A DNA stretch of 64,000 nt from Theristus sp. LFF4_11 (lineage: Eukaryota; Nematoda; Chromadorea; Monhysterida; Xyalidae), in assembly GCA_030248135.1 (NCBI GenBank), contig JASANC010005093.1, positions 1 through 64,000 on the forward strand, written 5' to 3'. The notes below the pieces were generated by a model. That model was given only the letters and a program-made list of their open reading frames with translations. It made no database searches and was not told the origin of the DNA. Numbering within the stretch: position 1 is the stretch's first letter; every line of letters starts with the position of its first letter. Made by a program: the position numbers and the translations under genes. Positions 55,386-64,000 of the stretch are shown piece after piece.

Positions 55386-56043
55386 CCTCCCCCGCAAAAA
55401 GAATCGATGTCGTCCTCGACATGGTGAGGTTGAAATTGTTTGGTGAATTGTTGTGTCTTGGCACCTTGACGAGAAGCGTCGCGACATGCGACGTCACAGC
55501 TATACTGTTGAGACTCGCTGACTCCAAAGGGCACTGACTGGTAGCTATTTATTAAGCTTTTTGTTGTTGAGAGCGCTCGGCGTCATGTTGAAAGTGTTTG
55601 TCATATAGTTCAATGACTCATCGTAATATCACACCATTAATCACATCAACCAACCCTTCACCAGAAAAATCCTTCACCTTACCCTTCATGAACAATAACA
55701 AAACTGATAAAACAATAACAACATGAACCACAGTACTATTTACAATTTTAATGAAGCACAACAAACAGAAACAGGGTACCAATGAGATAAAAACCGGATA
55801 TGTACACAAAATATAAGATTTCACAGTAAACTTTTGGTCGATCTCCAAGGATGAAATTTTAGGCTCGCTTTCCACGAGGTTGACCCATTTTTGAATAGAT
55901 TATTTTAAGACAGGACAAAGCAACACAAAAGAAGCATTCAAAATGTTAGCATTAATGGCAAGCAATAACACAAAGAAATTAGGAATGAAAGGAATAGAAA
56001 AAAATCAACAGAAAGAATTGGGGAGTTAGTAGCAAAAATTAAT

Positions 56044-56883
56044 CTAATGAAGAAAAACGTTGTTTCGGTTTCGGTCGAGCCCGTAGTTCGTATCGGCCAG
56101 CTCAATGGTACCACTGGCTTCAGTCAGATCCGGAAGTCCTTTGACAGGCAGTTTTGGTTGTGGCAAGCCACGTGTTCTAAATGTGCTGAAAATTACTTCA
56201 GATGACGGAAAATACACTTTTGCAGCGAAAAGATTATTTTCAATTCTTAACGCTTGGTTTACTGCGCCTTCATAGGTGGTTGGCCTTGGATTGAAACCCA
56301 TATGGTAACGAATGCTTGGCCGTAAGCCATCACAAAAATGATCAAGCAAATAAACAGTTTTCAAATCATTAGTAGCTGCGCTATCAGTAGGCTCACTTCC
56401 TAGCGTGCTTTGATAAAACAATGTTCTTAACGCGCGCGCGTATTGTAGAACATTTTCATCCTTTCCTTGCTTTCTCGCCTTAAATTCGGATGCCGCTAGT
56501 TGGCGTTGTTCTGGGCTTTCGAGCTTTTCCTTCAACGTTGCTACTAACAATTGATAATTGGCTTGAGTTTCGCCATCTAGTTGTTCATATACTTCGCGCG
56601 CATTCTCAATTAATAAAGCGGGCAACACTGAGAGGCAGTCATTTTCGTTATACTGCATAGCTTTTGCAAAAAGTACGAAATTATTGTACCATGAAGTGAA
56701 AGATTCACCAATGCTAGCCGCAAAGGTAGGGCATCTAAGCGGTAAGCCTTGGCGTGAAACATTTCCAGAAACAGCCGGCCTTTCAGTGAGCTCTTTCACC
56801 TTGTCTTCAGCCAATTTAAGCCGTTCCAGTACTTGTTCAAACTCTACACCTTCCATCTTGAAAAAATACAGAACAGAGTTCAC
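56044..56883 (-). CDS. Gag-like protein of the outer retrotransposon
   Basis: 279 codons, minus strand. It has an N-terminal coiled-coil stretch (FEQVLERLKLAEDKVKELTE), then a capsid-type block seen in Ty3/Gypsy Gag: FTSWYNNFVLFAKAMQYNEN, LPALLIENAREVYEQL and QRQLAASEFKARKQGKDENV, then YARALRTLFYQ. No CCHC zinc knuckle is seen before the stop. Gag would form the particle that packages element RNA. With no pol in the same element, it would depend on enzymes from relatives. Confidence 0.8.
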   Translation of the reverse strand: MNSVLYFFKMEGVEFEQVLERLKLAEDKVKELTERPAVSGNVSRQGLPLRCPTFAASIGESFTSWYNNFVLFAKAMQYNENDCLSVLPALLIENAREVYEQLDGETQANYQLLVATLKEKLESPEQRQLAASEFKARKQGKDENVLQYARALRTLFYQSTLGSEPTDSAATNDLKTVYLLDHFCDGLRPSIRYHMGFNPRPTTYEGAVNQALRIENNLFAAKVYFPSSEVIFSTFRTRGLPQPKLPVKGLPDLTEASGTIELADTNYGLDRNRNNVFLH

Positions 56884-57561
56884 CAGCCACTAACTGAATA
56901 AGAAATACACAAAAAGGAAATAAAACAAAGAACAACCAATAACAAAGAGGAACCACAAAATTTTAACGCGTGCAAGCTTTTAAAGTGTCCACTGATATTC
57001 TAAAAAATCAGCAACCCACACAGCAATAAAAAACAAGAACTCCAACCAACAAAATTCCAACGATACAACTCGAAATTCCTTTTGCAACCTCACAACAACA
57101 GCACATCCAGTTGTTGTGCCTACTATCTCAAAATAAAACTTCAAACTTCTGCCAACCAAAACAAAACAACTCAATATGAGCGAGATTGTCCGGACAATTC
57201 TATTTTAACAGAACAGCGCTTTTTCAAATTTAGGAGGCCTGACTTTCAAGATTCTTAAACTTTCAATTTTTCTTGTCACTTTCAATTCTAATTTTTTAAA
57301 TATTCCAAAATGTGCAATATCTTTATTTAGCCAATCTTCTTTTCTAAACTTTTCTGTGCGCAATTCAAAACTTCAAAAATTACTGGGCCCTTAAATCCTG
57401 TTTGTCAAAAATCTGTTGCGAAGCAACACTGTTTTCCTCAACACTTAATAACTAAACAAAAAATTCTTTGTTTGTCCGAAGAGGTATTTCTCCACTTCTG
57501 AACCAAACTAATTTAAGTATGGCAAAACAATTCTCAAATAGACCCTGTGGGGGCGCCAAAA

Positions 57562-58578
57562 TGTGACGTACTCTTTTGGTTATGAGGCTGAGAGCGGAAA
57601 AAGGCGGCCAGACTTGTTCCGAACTGAAAATGCTAACGCAAAATCACTCACCCTACAAACACAAGAGAGACACAATTAAATTTATTGATGGGATCTTTGA
57701 GAGATTGAGTTTGCCTACGTCTCACCAAATGATGGATCTAGACGGGTCGAACACTTGTTTAAGAGCTATGCGTGCACGTGAAAAAAATGATGATGGTTCC
57801 AATTTGTATTGGTTGGGCTACCAACCTTCTGATGTATTGTTTTCACAGTACACGTTTGCAACCGGAGTTGCTATTTGGTTTGAAGCGACGATATGGTTGA
57901 GATGGTGGAAGTTTATTTAAGTCGCAGTAAACTCTTAAATAAGATGAGACAATAATACACAAGTGACAGAACTATTTATACAATTTTAAAACCTTCTAGA
58001 AAGAGCAGGTCCCACCCCCAAAAGATGCTCATTGGTTAGAAAACGAGACGCAAAAGTTTGTCTAACGGTGAAACAGGTTAAAATCTAGTTCGCGCAAGTA
58101 AGTGGAGCGCGAACTCCCTTGCGGCAAATTTTTGCGTCTGACTTTCAAGGTAAACTTTGAATGTTTGTTTACACGGCAATTAGTGTGATAGCCGTATTAA
58201 GAAATTCTCTTCTCCCCCGACAGTTTGGAGTCGCTTGGAGATCGACACTTCATATAGAGACATTACAGTTTTTTGAACATAACATTACTGCACAAAATAT
58301 ATTACAACAAAAATATCATGACACAGAAATGTGCGCACGGTGATTTCGTGCGCGACATAATTACTGCGCGAAACGAGCGAACAGGGCAATTATAATCACA
58401 AAAATATTTTCTAAAGTTTTGATGGATGACGCCGTTGCGTCGGCGGTCGCTCTTACGGTTACGGTAGTTCAGTGCCCTGTTACCGTAGTCGCGCGCGCTC
58501 GCTAACTGTTCGTATGAAGCTCGTTTCTATGGACCCAATGACGGCATTGTCCGCAGTGTAGGCCTGCTTCTCGTCACA
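57562..58578 (-). repeat. Outer LTR, intact copy
   Basis: 1017 bp, TGTGACG...CGTCACA inverted ends. In the minus reading it is the 5' LTR. Right flank is GTTT. Confidence 0.92.
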
Positions 58579-58694
58579 GTTTCAACCATTCACTGATTAC
58601 CCGTTTACTCTGCCACAATCATTCGCCCTTGACGAATCGAACGAAATAAAAGCGACAAATTGTTGTAAATTGTGTGCGTCAAAGTTTTTTTCAG

Positions 58695-59768
58695 GAAAAA
58701 ACGTGCCAATCTACAATGTCCAGATTCTGAATTAGAAAACAATCACACCCGCTTCCGTTTTTGCTTTGTGGGTTGCGGACTGACGTTGCGTGGGCTGGAC
58801 ACTGTTTTTGCGGTTTCGCCCGGTAAGCGAAGGCCGCGGCGACCCGGGGTTCCGCAAAAACAGTGTCCAGCCCTCGCGGTGTCAGTCCGCAGCCCACAAA
58901 TTTGTTGTTGTTGTTGTTGTTGGGATTTTTAGGCGATGTTTTTAGCCAAGGCTAACCCAGAGAAGCGTACAGAACGCCATTGAGTAAGGCGCCCATCGAG
59001 TTTTCTGTCGTCAAGTGTCTATACACCCCTCGGCGGGGCTCGATCCCCCGAGCGCACAGACTGTAGTCTAACGCACTACCACCAGGCCACGAGGGTGACA
59101 AAAAGCAAAAACTGACGTATGACATCGTTTTTACGCATATATGCGTGGCCACAAGCCAACGCAAACACCCGCTTCCGCTTTCAGCTGGAAACGTCTGCTT
59201 TGAGCGCGTGCAACGCTGAGACGGCGTGTTGCGCCGAAATGCACGTCGATCCATTGCTGTCCGTTGACGTACGCCACCGACCAAAACGGATACGTGAGCA
59301 ACGCCGGAAGACGCATGTACGTTCCCGGTCCGGCTTTTGTGCTGGCTTTTTTGTTTCCGGATAGGTTTGGCTTGGCTGTTGTTGAAATCGATATTCAGTT
59401 TTGCTGGTTGGTCACGTTCAGTTGCAACTTGCAAGTATGTATGACATATTTTTTCAAACATGTCCCACTGAAATGACGTCATGTGCCGCAAAACATGCGC
59501 TTGTCGTTCACCAGACTTTCCGTTTAGCCGATTTCTTCCCATAAACAAATGATGAATGTCGAATCAGTCACACCAAACTGACATTTTAGTGCCTGTACTT
59601 TGACAAACGGGCGTTTTTAAAGCAAATGACGTCATTTTAGTCGGGACACGTTTGAATAAATCCACAATACAGTGCAACGTGATCGCGGGATTCTCGACCG
59701 ACGACAGCTACGTAAAGTCCTGGTATGGGGAAGACTGCACGAACACGTCGGTTAACAACGAACATTAG
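58695..59768 (+). CDS. TAF1B: Candidate TAF1B C-terminal exons 11-13
   Basis: Exon 10 ends in phase 2. An exon at 58695-58767 (acceptor TTTTTTTCAG) continues the frame as KKRANLQCPDSELENNHTRF; then 59185-59316 (acceptor CGCTTTCAG; LETSALSACNAETACC, RPKRIREQRRKTH) and 59673-59768 (CNVIAGFSTDD... to TAG) join in phase 0. The total becomes ~610 residues, close to human TAF1B (588). Similarity in this tail is not recognisable, so support rests on phase and length only. Another reading of the middle exon (CTSIHCCPLTYATDQNGYVS) is also open and could belong to an unrelated secreted protein. The gap 58768-59184 is transposon DNA bracketed by a 13-bp direct repeat. Confidence 0.45.
58758..59164. mobile_element. 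Insertion within TAF1B exon sequence: foldback plus SINE, 13-bp TSD
   Basis: ACACCCGCTTCCG occurs exactly at 58745-58757 and 59165-59177. Between them lies a hairpin element (arms about 58767-58825 and 58850-58897, GGGCTGGACACTGTTTTTGC and complement) and a SINE family 1 copy. Confidence 0.75.
58903..59101 (-). mobile_element. tRNA-derived SINE, family 1
   Basis: Near-identical to 28259-28468: (CAA)n tail, CTAACCCAGAGAAGCGTACA, GGCTCGATCCCCCGAGCG (B box, complement) and CTACCACCAGGCCACG (A box, complement). Apparently nested in the hairpin element. Confidence 0.9.
59440..59669. mobile_element. TIR element C, second copy
   Basis: Near-identical to 9940-10176, with the same TGACGTCA-bearing ends. 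It ends three bases before the AG acceptor of the last candidate TAF1B exon. Confidence 0.9.
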
Positions 59769-59795
59769 CGTCGATCACACACGCGCACGCCGCTG

Positions 59796-59975
59796 TTAAG
59801 GGGCATTCATGAAGCAGTGTTTAGTGACCGCGTAGGCATGTTTTAACACAGCTACGCGTCACTCCATCCATCCATTCATCCATTTTATTTCGCGAAAAAG
59901 TAGGAAACTGATAAAACTGTATGAACAGCATGAAATTCGGAGGTACCCAAATACTGCTTCATGAATGCGCCGTAA
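59796..59975. mobile_element. Palindromic element D, interrupted copy
   Basis: The left half TTAAGGGGCATTCATGAAGC and right half AAATACTGCTTCATGAATGC match 11756 and 45452, but ~80 bp starting with a (TCCA)n run is inserted at about 59866-59946. Confidence 0.8.
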
Positions 59976-60050
59976 GTTTGTGCATGTGCAAAAAGTACAC
60001 TGCCCTAAAAACAGACCAGGACCTTGCAGCAAAAACATCTTGCGCCATGG

Positions 60051-60250
60051 GCAATTTATTATCATTACCATAATTTTGTGCAGCACATCAACTGGAATCG
60101 AGTGTCGTTCGCCAATTGTCTTCCGTGCTACAGCAATGTCGTGCTTGAGGACAACGTCACGAATCAGTTGCGTTTTGACGCAGCCAATCAGCAGACAGCA
60201 GCAACACTGAGCTACGATGACGCTGCGCTCGCGTGTTTGTGTTCTTTACG
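60051..60250 (+). other. Exon-like segment, gene unknown
   Basis: After a good acceptor (TTTTGTGCAG) the frame CACATCAACTGG... reads HINWNRVSFANCLPCYSNVV, with G/C-ending codons like real exons. It could be joined in phase 0 from a donor GTTAAC inside the 59673 exon. No further partner or homologue recognised. Confidence 0.25.
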
Positions 60251-60382
60251 TTTTTCTTTTTTCGCATTTTCAGCTTTCTTGTTTGACAAAACACTTTTTC
60301 GCACCCCCATAGTACGAGTGAAGAGCAATTGGCATATGCCGATGTTTGATATTTGCGTATAAGCTGTGCGGGTGTGCATTAT

Positions 60383-60507
60383 CACTGATGCTTGTGTTTG
60401 TCAACGCGATTCACCACAGTTGTTTGATGTTACATTTTAAATGAATTGTAACATCAAACAACTGTGGTGACTCGCGTTGACAAATATCTATACAAACATC
60501 AGTGGCA
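60383..60507. repeat. Long palindrome
   Basis: ACCACAGTTGTTTGATGTTA and its exact complement flank a 12-bp A/T loop. Outer arms continue with GTCAACGCGA/CGCGTTGAC and CACTGATG/CATCAGTG, about 55 bp per side with small gaps. No ORF. Probably a MITE. Confidence 0.85.
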
Positions 60508-60894
60508 TATCAGAGTTCAGCTTTTGATCACCAGCTAGTGTTTAATTGTGCTTGAAAATACTTCAATCCTTTCCGCGCGCGCGAAAGTCAAATGTGGTGA
60601 TTGTTGATTGTTTTCCGTTGAAAATCAATCACTAAGTAACGTAAAAGCTGGTCTGAAACGTAGTTGCAGACGCGTGGACCAGCTTTTTTTCTCAAATCCA
60701 AACTGTTCGTATTTGTAGTTTCGATGCTTCATTGCTGAGCCGAATCCATAGCCTGCCAGGTTTAACCGAAATTTGAAACTTACAAAAGTTTGCAGTTGCC
60801 AGGTTTTTAGCTGTTGCACCATGTTTGATGCAAAATTTCACGTGTTTCTTCACGTTTCCGAATTCTGATAATTCAATTTCAAAATCACATTTCT

Positions 60895-63130
60895 ATGTTC
60901 TCATTTCTTTCAGCGCCACTGATTGCAAATTGTCGGCCAATTTCGAGGCCCACAACCAATCCTCCCTCTGAAACGTCAAGCGCCGCACACAGCGAAGATG
61001 CGGAGTCCAGTAGCACCAGAAGCACAAATGCTAGTCAGCGGCGGGAACAGCGGCCGCGAAAACATCATCTTGATTTCGACACGACAAATTGGCACGAATC
61101 GAGTTTGGAGTTCATGAACGAAGTTGACGACAACGATCGGACTGAGCTGGAGGTGCAGATCATGCAGTGGCATTCAGGTGGGCAAGCGAATATTTAAGGT
61201 TCATTGACTTTCGTTGTATTGGGTAGAAGAAGAAGCGGAAAATTTGAAAAATTTCGAATCGAGAGTCGGAAAAATCGAATTTTCCTGAAAATTTTTTCAT
61301 AAACATTCCTTCATAAACATTCTACAACTGGCACATACGTACAGATTACTGACCACCCCAATGCAAAAATTTAAAAACGAGGAGATAAATGAAAATAGAG
61401 GAAGCCCTTGCCCTTGTAAATTTAGCTGAAGATTGGGTACATCGACCAAACATTGATTAGCTGCTCGTTTCCGTGTTTTGCCAGCACCAGTGCGCTGATT
61501 GGTCGATGCAGCATGATACAGCCAATCATCGTGTCGGATGTTTTGAATAAACTGTTTGAACGTGCGTTTGTTTGCTGCAGAAGATCAAGAAGAAATGAAT
61601 GCGGAGCCGGACACAGTGGTTGTGGACTTGAACGAGCAGCCACCACCAACGCCGTTGGTCGATAAAGCGACTGCGCGACAGTTGTTTCCAAGCGCTGAGA
61701 ACTTCTTGGTTGGAATTCTGTTTTTTTTTTGTCATTTTGGAGCTATTCCTTTTTTCGAGGCGACATTTTGATGATGCATTTGACTCTCTGGTGCGTGTGT
61801 TTGTTCTTGTTTCCATTGTCGCCCCTGCGGAGTGGTCTCGCACCGATTTTTCTCGTCAGCCTCTGCCATACGGCATATTGCTTTTGTTCTCTCGCTTCCA
61901 GATCGCAAAAAATGCCGTAAAACAAAATAAACTCAACGTGCAACAAGAAACGGAAAAGTTCTTCAGAATAGCGGGTGTGTTTTCCACAACTCATCACAGA
62001 TGTACGGTCGAGTGCGGAAACGGGCCGTTGCTGACCTGATCCGCCTGACGTGTCCGCTGACGACGCGTCGGTGCCTGCGCGATCAGGGCGAATGGCCGGC
62101 GGAGACGCTGTGGCGGGTGGTGCAGTTGATCGCAATGGTGATCGGAGAGGAGATCGGCAATTTGTGGTGCGTGCGGAGCGGACAGCGGAGAACTACTGTG
62201 CTTTCCCAGTCATTCCGACTGTTTTCAGTGACCAGACTGGTGAACAGACGCTTGCAAACTGACTTATTATCTTTTGTTTCGGTCTCGGCACTCAATGCGC
62301 GCATAGATGAGTAGTTTCATGCACGACGTGGGAATTCGAAATTGGCAAAATGATCCGAGTCCCCTAAATGCGGCCGAGTCACCTAGGCGCTTTTTTGAAT
62401 TTTGCTACGCAAAGATTGAAACTAGTTTCTGTTCCACGTCTGCAGATGCACTGAGCCGCAGAACCACAACAAATTGATAATACGTTTGTGTAGGTTCGGT
62501 TCATGTGGAATGTTTGAGGGCGCGAAATCAACACAAAACACTGTGTGTTTGCCAGTGTCACTCAACCAACACTGCTTTTCTGGCGCAATGTTGATTGGCT
62601 GCTGCAGCTGCCCGAGTATATTGCACTGACGAATCAAAATCGAACCAAAAAAACATCTGTCACCCTCGTGGCCTGGTGGTAGTGCGTTAGACCACAGTCT
62701 GTGCGTTCGGCGAATCGATCCCCGCCGAGGGGTGTATAGGCACTTAATGACAGACGAAAACTCGATGGGCGCCCTACTCAATGGCGTTCTGTACGCTTCT
62801 CTCGGTTAGCCCTGGCTAAAAACATCGCCTAAAAGTCCCAACAACAACCACCATCGCAGGACGTGCATGCTCGCGTTGCAAGAGCGAGTCGCGCAACGTG
62901 AACAACACTGCAGCAGTGAAATGATGGCGGAAAACACGCGGTCGTTGGCAGAGGCGGACGACGAAGTGGAACAGATGCTGGCGGAATCGACCAAACTGAC
63001 CGAACGAAAACAAGTCACGAAACGATCGGCAAAGCTGGCGATGGTGCGCGGTGACTTGCGCAACGTCCATCGAAGCACCTACGGACAGTTGACGGTGGAT
63101 GTGGCCGCGCACGCGTTTGCGTTCGTTTGA
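60895..63130 (+). CDS. Unrecognised Glu/Lys-rich, partly coiled-coil protein
   Basis: Five phase-consistent exons: 60895-61177, 61581-61708, 61902-61976, 62000-62166 and 62860-63130; 307 residues. The N-terminus is Ser/Thr-rich and probably disordered (NPPSETSSAAHSEDAESSST), then FMNEVDDNDRTELEVQIMQW, PDTVVVDLNEQPPPTPLVDK, a helical middle (AKNAVKQNKLNVQQETEKFF; TLWRVVQLIAMVIGEEIGNL) and a C-terminal coiled-coil-like stretch (AEADDEVEQMLAESTKLTER). It ends RNVHRSTYGQLTVDVAAHAF. Intron 3 is only 23 bp (61977-61999), unusually short, so exons 3-4 may be wrongly joined. The start at 60895 is the first ATG of the frame; an acceptor TTTCAG at 60914 means the first exon could instead be internal. 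A SINE abuts the exon 5 acceptor. No family recognised. Confidence 0.55.
62280..62440. repeat. Repeat family E copy
   Basis: GGTCTCGGCACTCAATGCGC, GGGAATTCGAAATTGGCA and CGAGTCACCTAGGCGC match the copies at 9540 and 12944. A fragment (GAGAGTCAATGCGCGCATAG) is at 63207. Confidence 0.65.
62658..62850 (+). mobile_element. tRNA-derived SINE, family 1, abutting exon 5 acceptor
   Basis: Forward copy: CTCGTGGCCTGGTGGTAGTG, then a B-box region GGCGAATCGATCCCCGCC, GGTTAGCCCTGGCTAAAAAC and a tail CCCAACAACAACCA that runs into the CCATCGCAG acceptor at 62859. Confidence 0.9.
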
Positions 63131-64000
63131 GCGGGTCGGTTCGGTTCAGTCAGCCAGTTTTTATTCTGGAGTGCATGGCATATTTTTTTTATTTTTATTT
63201 TGGTCCCGAGAGTCAATGCGCGCATAGAGATTGTACACCATGAATAGGCAAGCCAAGGTAGTGTATCTCATGTTTGTTTGTTGGTTGAGTATGTGACGAG
63301 TTTTTATGACTGTCGAACTGTTAATTATGGACAATCGGCTGATTGGCTGCTTCGGAATTGGGCTCATTGATTAGTCGAACCGGCTCGATGCAGCAACCAG
63401 CCAGAAAGACAAATTCGAATGGCAGAATTCACAAAATGCTTGTGTTTTACAGTTTTACTGTAGGTTCGTTCGTTTAGTTTTGTGAGCCCTTCCAGTGTCT
63501 GATACATGAATGTACAAAGTTGATTTAGTGACTGTGGATTGACTGAAGTTGTGTTGTTTTGGGTCCATTGCGCAAAATCGTGATTTGTTATGTGATTCAA
63601 ATTGAGAATCCGAATTGGATAATCTTGATTGATATTGATCTTGTAGTGTTTCTTTTGCAAGGTAGTTTTTGCTCAATAGTTAAGCTTTACAAAAGGTTCT
63701 AACTGCACCAGTTTTTTTTGTTAAATTTAGGGAATTGTGCCTGCTTTTGTCACCTACGTATTTGAACTTTTCTGAGCTTTGTCGCAAAGTTCTGTTCTCT
63801 GGCTTGTTGTTTTTTGTTGATTTTTCTGTTATTGTTTTATGTGTTGTTGTTATTCTCATGATATTATGAGGTGCTACTGTTCTTTGTTATATTCTCAGGG
63901 TGCTGCATTTGTCATGCGTGTAACTTTTGTTTTTCTTCGTCATTCATTCCAATCCAAATAGAATATTATTGAGTCGTTTGTTGGAAATATGAAAGTTTTG
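63131..64000. other. Downstream region, MITE A fragment, no gene seen
   Basis: A MITE A fragment at 63308-63378 (CTGTCGAACTGTTAATTATG, CGGCTGATTGGCTGC). The rest is A/T-rich with minus-strand ORFs of under 100 codons that show no domain. Confidence 0.5.

Larger units (their letters stand above)
50588..58578 (-). mobile_element. Outer LTR retrotransposon, gag-only, split by a second element
   Basis: The complete LTR (57562-58578, 1017 bp) starts TGTGACGTAC and ends CTCGTCACA. The other LTR is in two pieces, 50588-51482 and 55260-55385, separated by the inner element. A GTTT target duplication flanks the whole (50584-50587 and 58579-58582). In the minus reading the internal part begins TGGCGCCCCCACAGGG (primer-binding-site position) and ends GCGGGGGAGG (polypurine tract). 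The only coding frame is gag-like (56044-56883); no protease, RT, RNase H or integrase is seen between the LTRs. The LTRs differ at only a few positions by eye, so insertion is recent. It lies in TAF1B intron 10. Confidence 0.9.

Overview
The window is nuclear DNA from a repeat-rich invertebrate animal. All the housekeeping genes are split by GT-AG introns, many with a short TTTTCAG or TTGCAG acceptor. The polynucleotide kinase/phosphatase lacks the N-terminal FHA domain, as in nematodes, and a somatostatin/allatostatin-C-like neuropeptide precursor is present. Together these suggest an ecdysozoan, most likely a nematode, but the sequence alone does not prove the phylum.

Layout. 1-3310 is repeat only: a 1-kb foldback, a 15-bp tandem repeat and long G/C homopolymer tracts. 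Then come mitochondrial ribosomal protein S33 (3430-4378, +), PNKP (4831-9061, +), a mitochondrial class-I release factor (10241-13571, +), a single-pass membrane protein with a VWA-like ectodomain (14112-18183, -), the allatostatin-C-like precursor (20487-21320, +), a secreted Cys-rich protein (22743-24297, -), an orphan last exon of PTRHD1 (27087-27289, -), low-molecular-weight protein tyrosine phosphatase (32085-33702, -), SRP54 (35439-43973, +), the RNA polymerase I factor TAF1B (44847-about 59768, +) and an unrecognised Glu/Lys-rich protein (60895-63130, +). The genes are independent housekeeping or signalling functions; nothing suggests an operon.

Mobile DNA shapes almost every intron. 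A TA-flanked MITE family has six two-ended copies plus fragments. There are two tRNA-derived SINE families, several small foldbacks and a CRE-containing TIR element. Two 3.8-kb composite elements each join an invertible TIR module to a 149-bp satellite array; one is intergenic and one is inside SRP54 intron 9. Inside TAF1B intron 10 a gag-only LTR retrotransposon has been split by a second, RT-deleted Ty3/Gypsy-like element that jumped into its LTR; both have clean 4-bp target-site duplications.

The observations most worth following are these. The mitochondrial release factor encodes GGM where the catalytic GGQ should be. One candidate TAF1B intron appears to be a transposon insertion bracketed by a 13-bp exonic duplication. 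A TAF1B exon begins inside a MITE terminus. The TIR module is inverted between the two composite elements. A signal-peptide ORF lies inside a release-factor intron. PNKP has an intron without an AG acceptor. All exon models were read by eye from splice sites, reading phase and family resemblance; no alignment was run.
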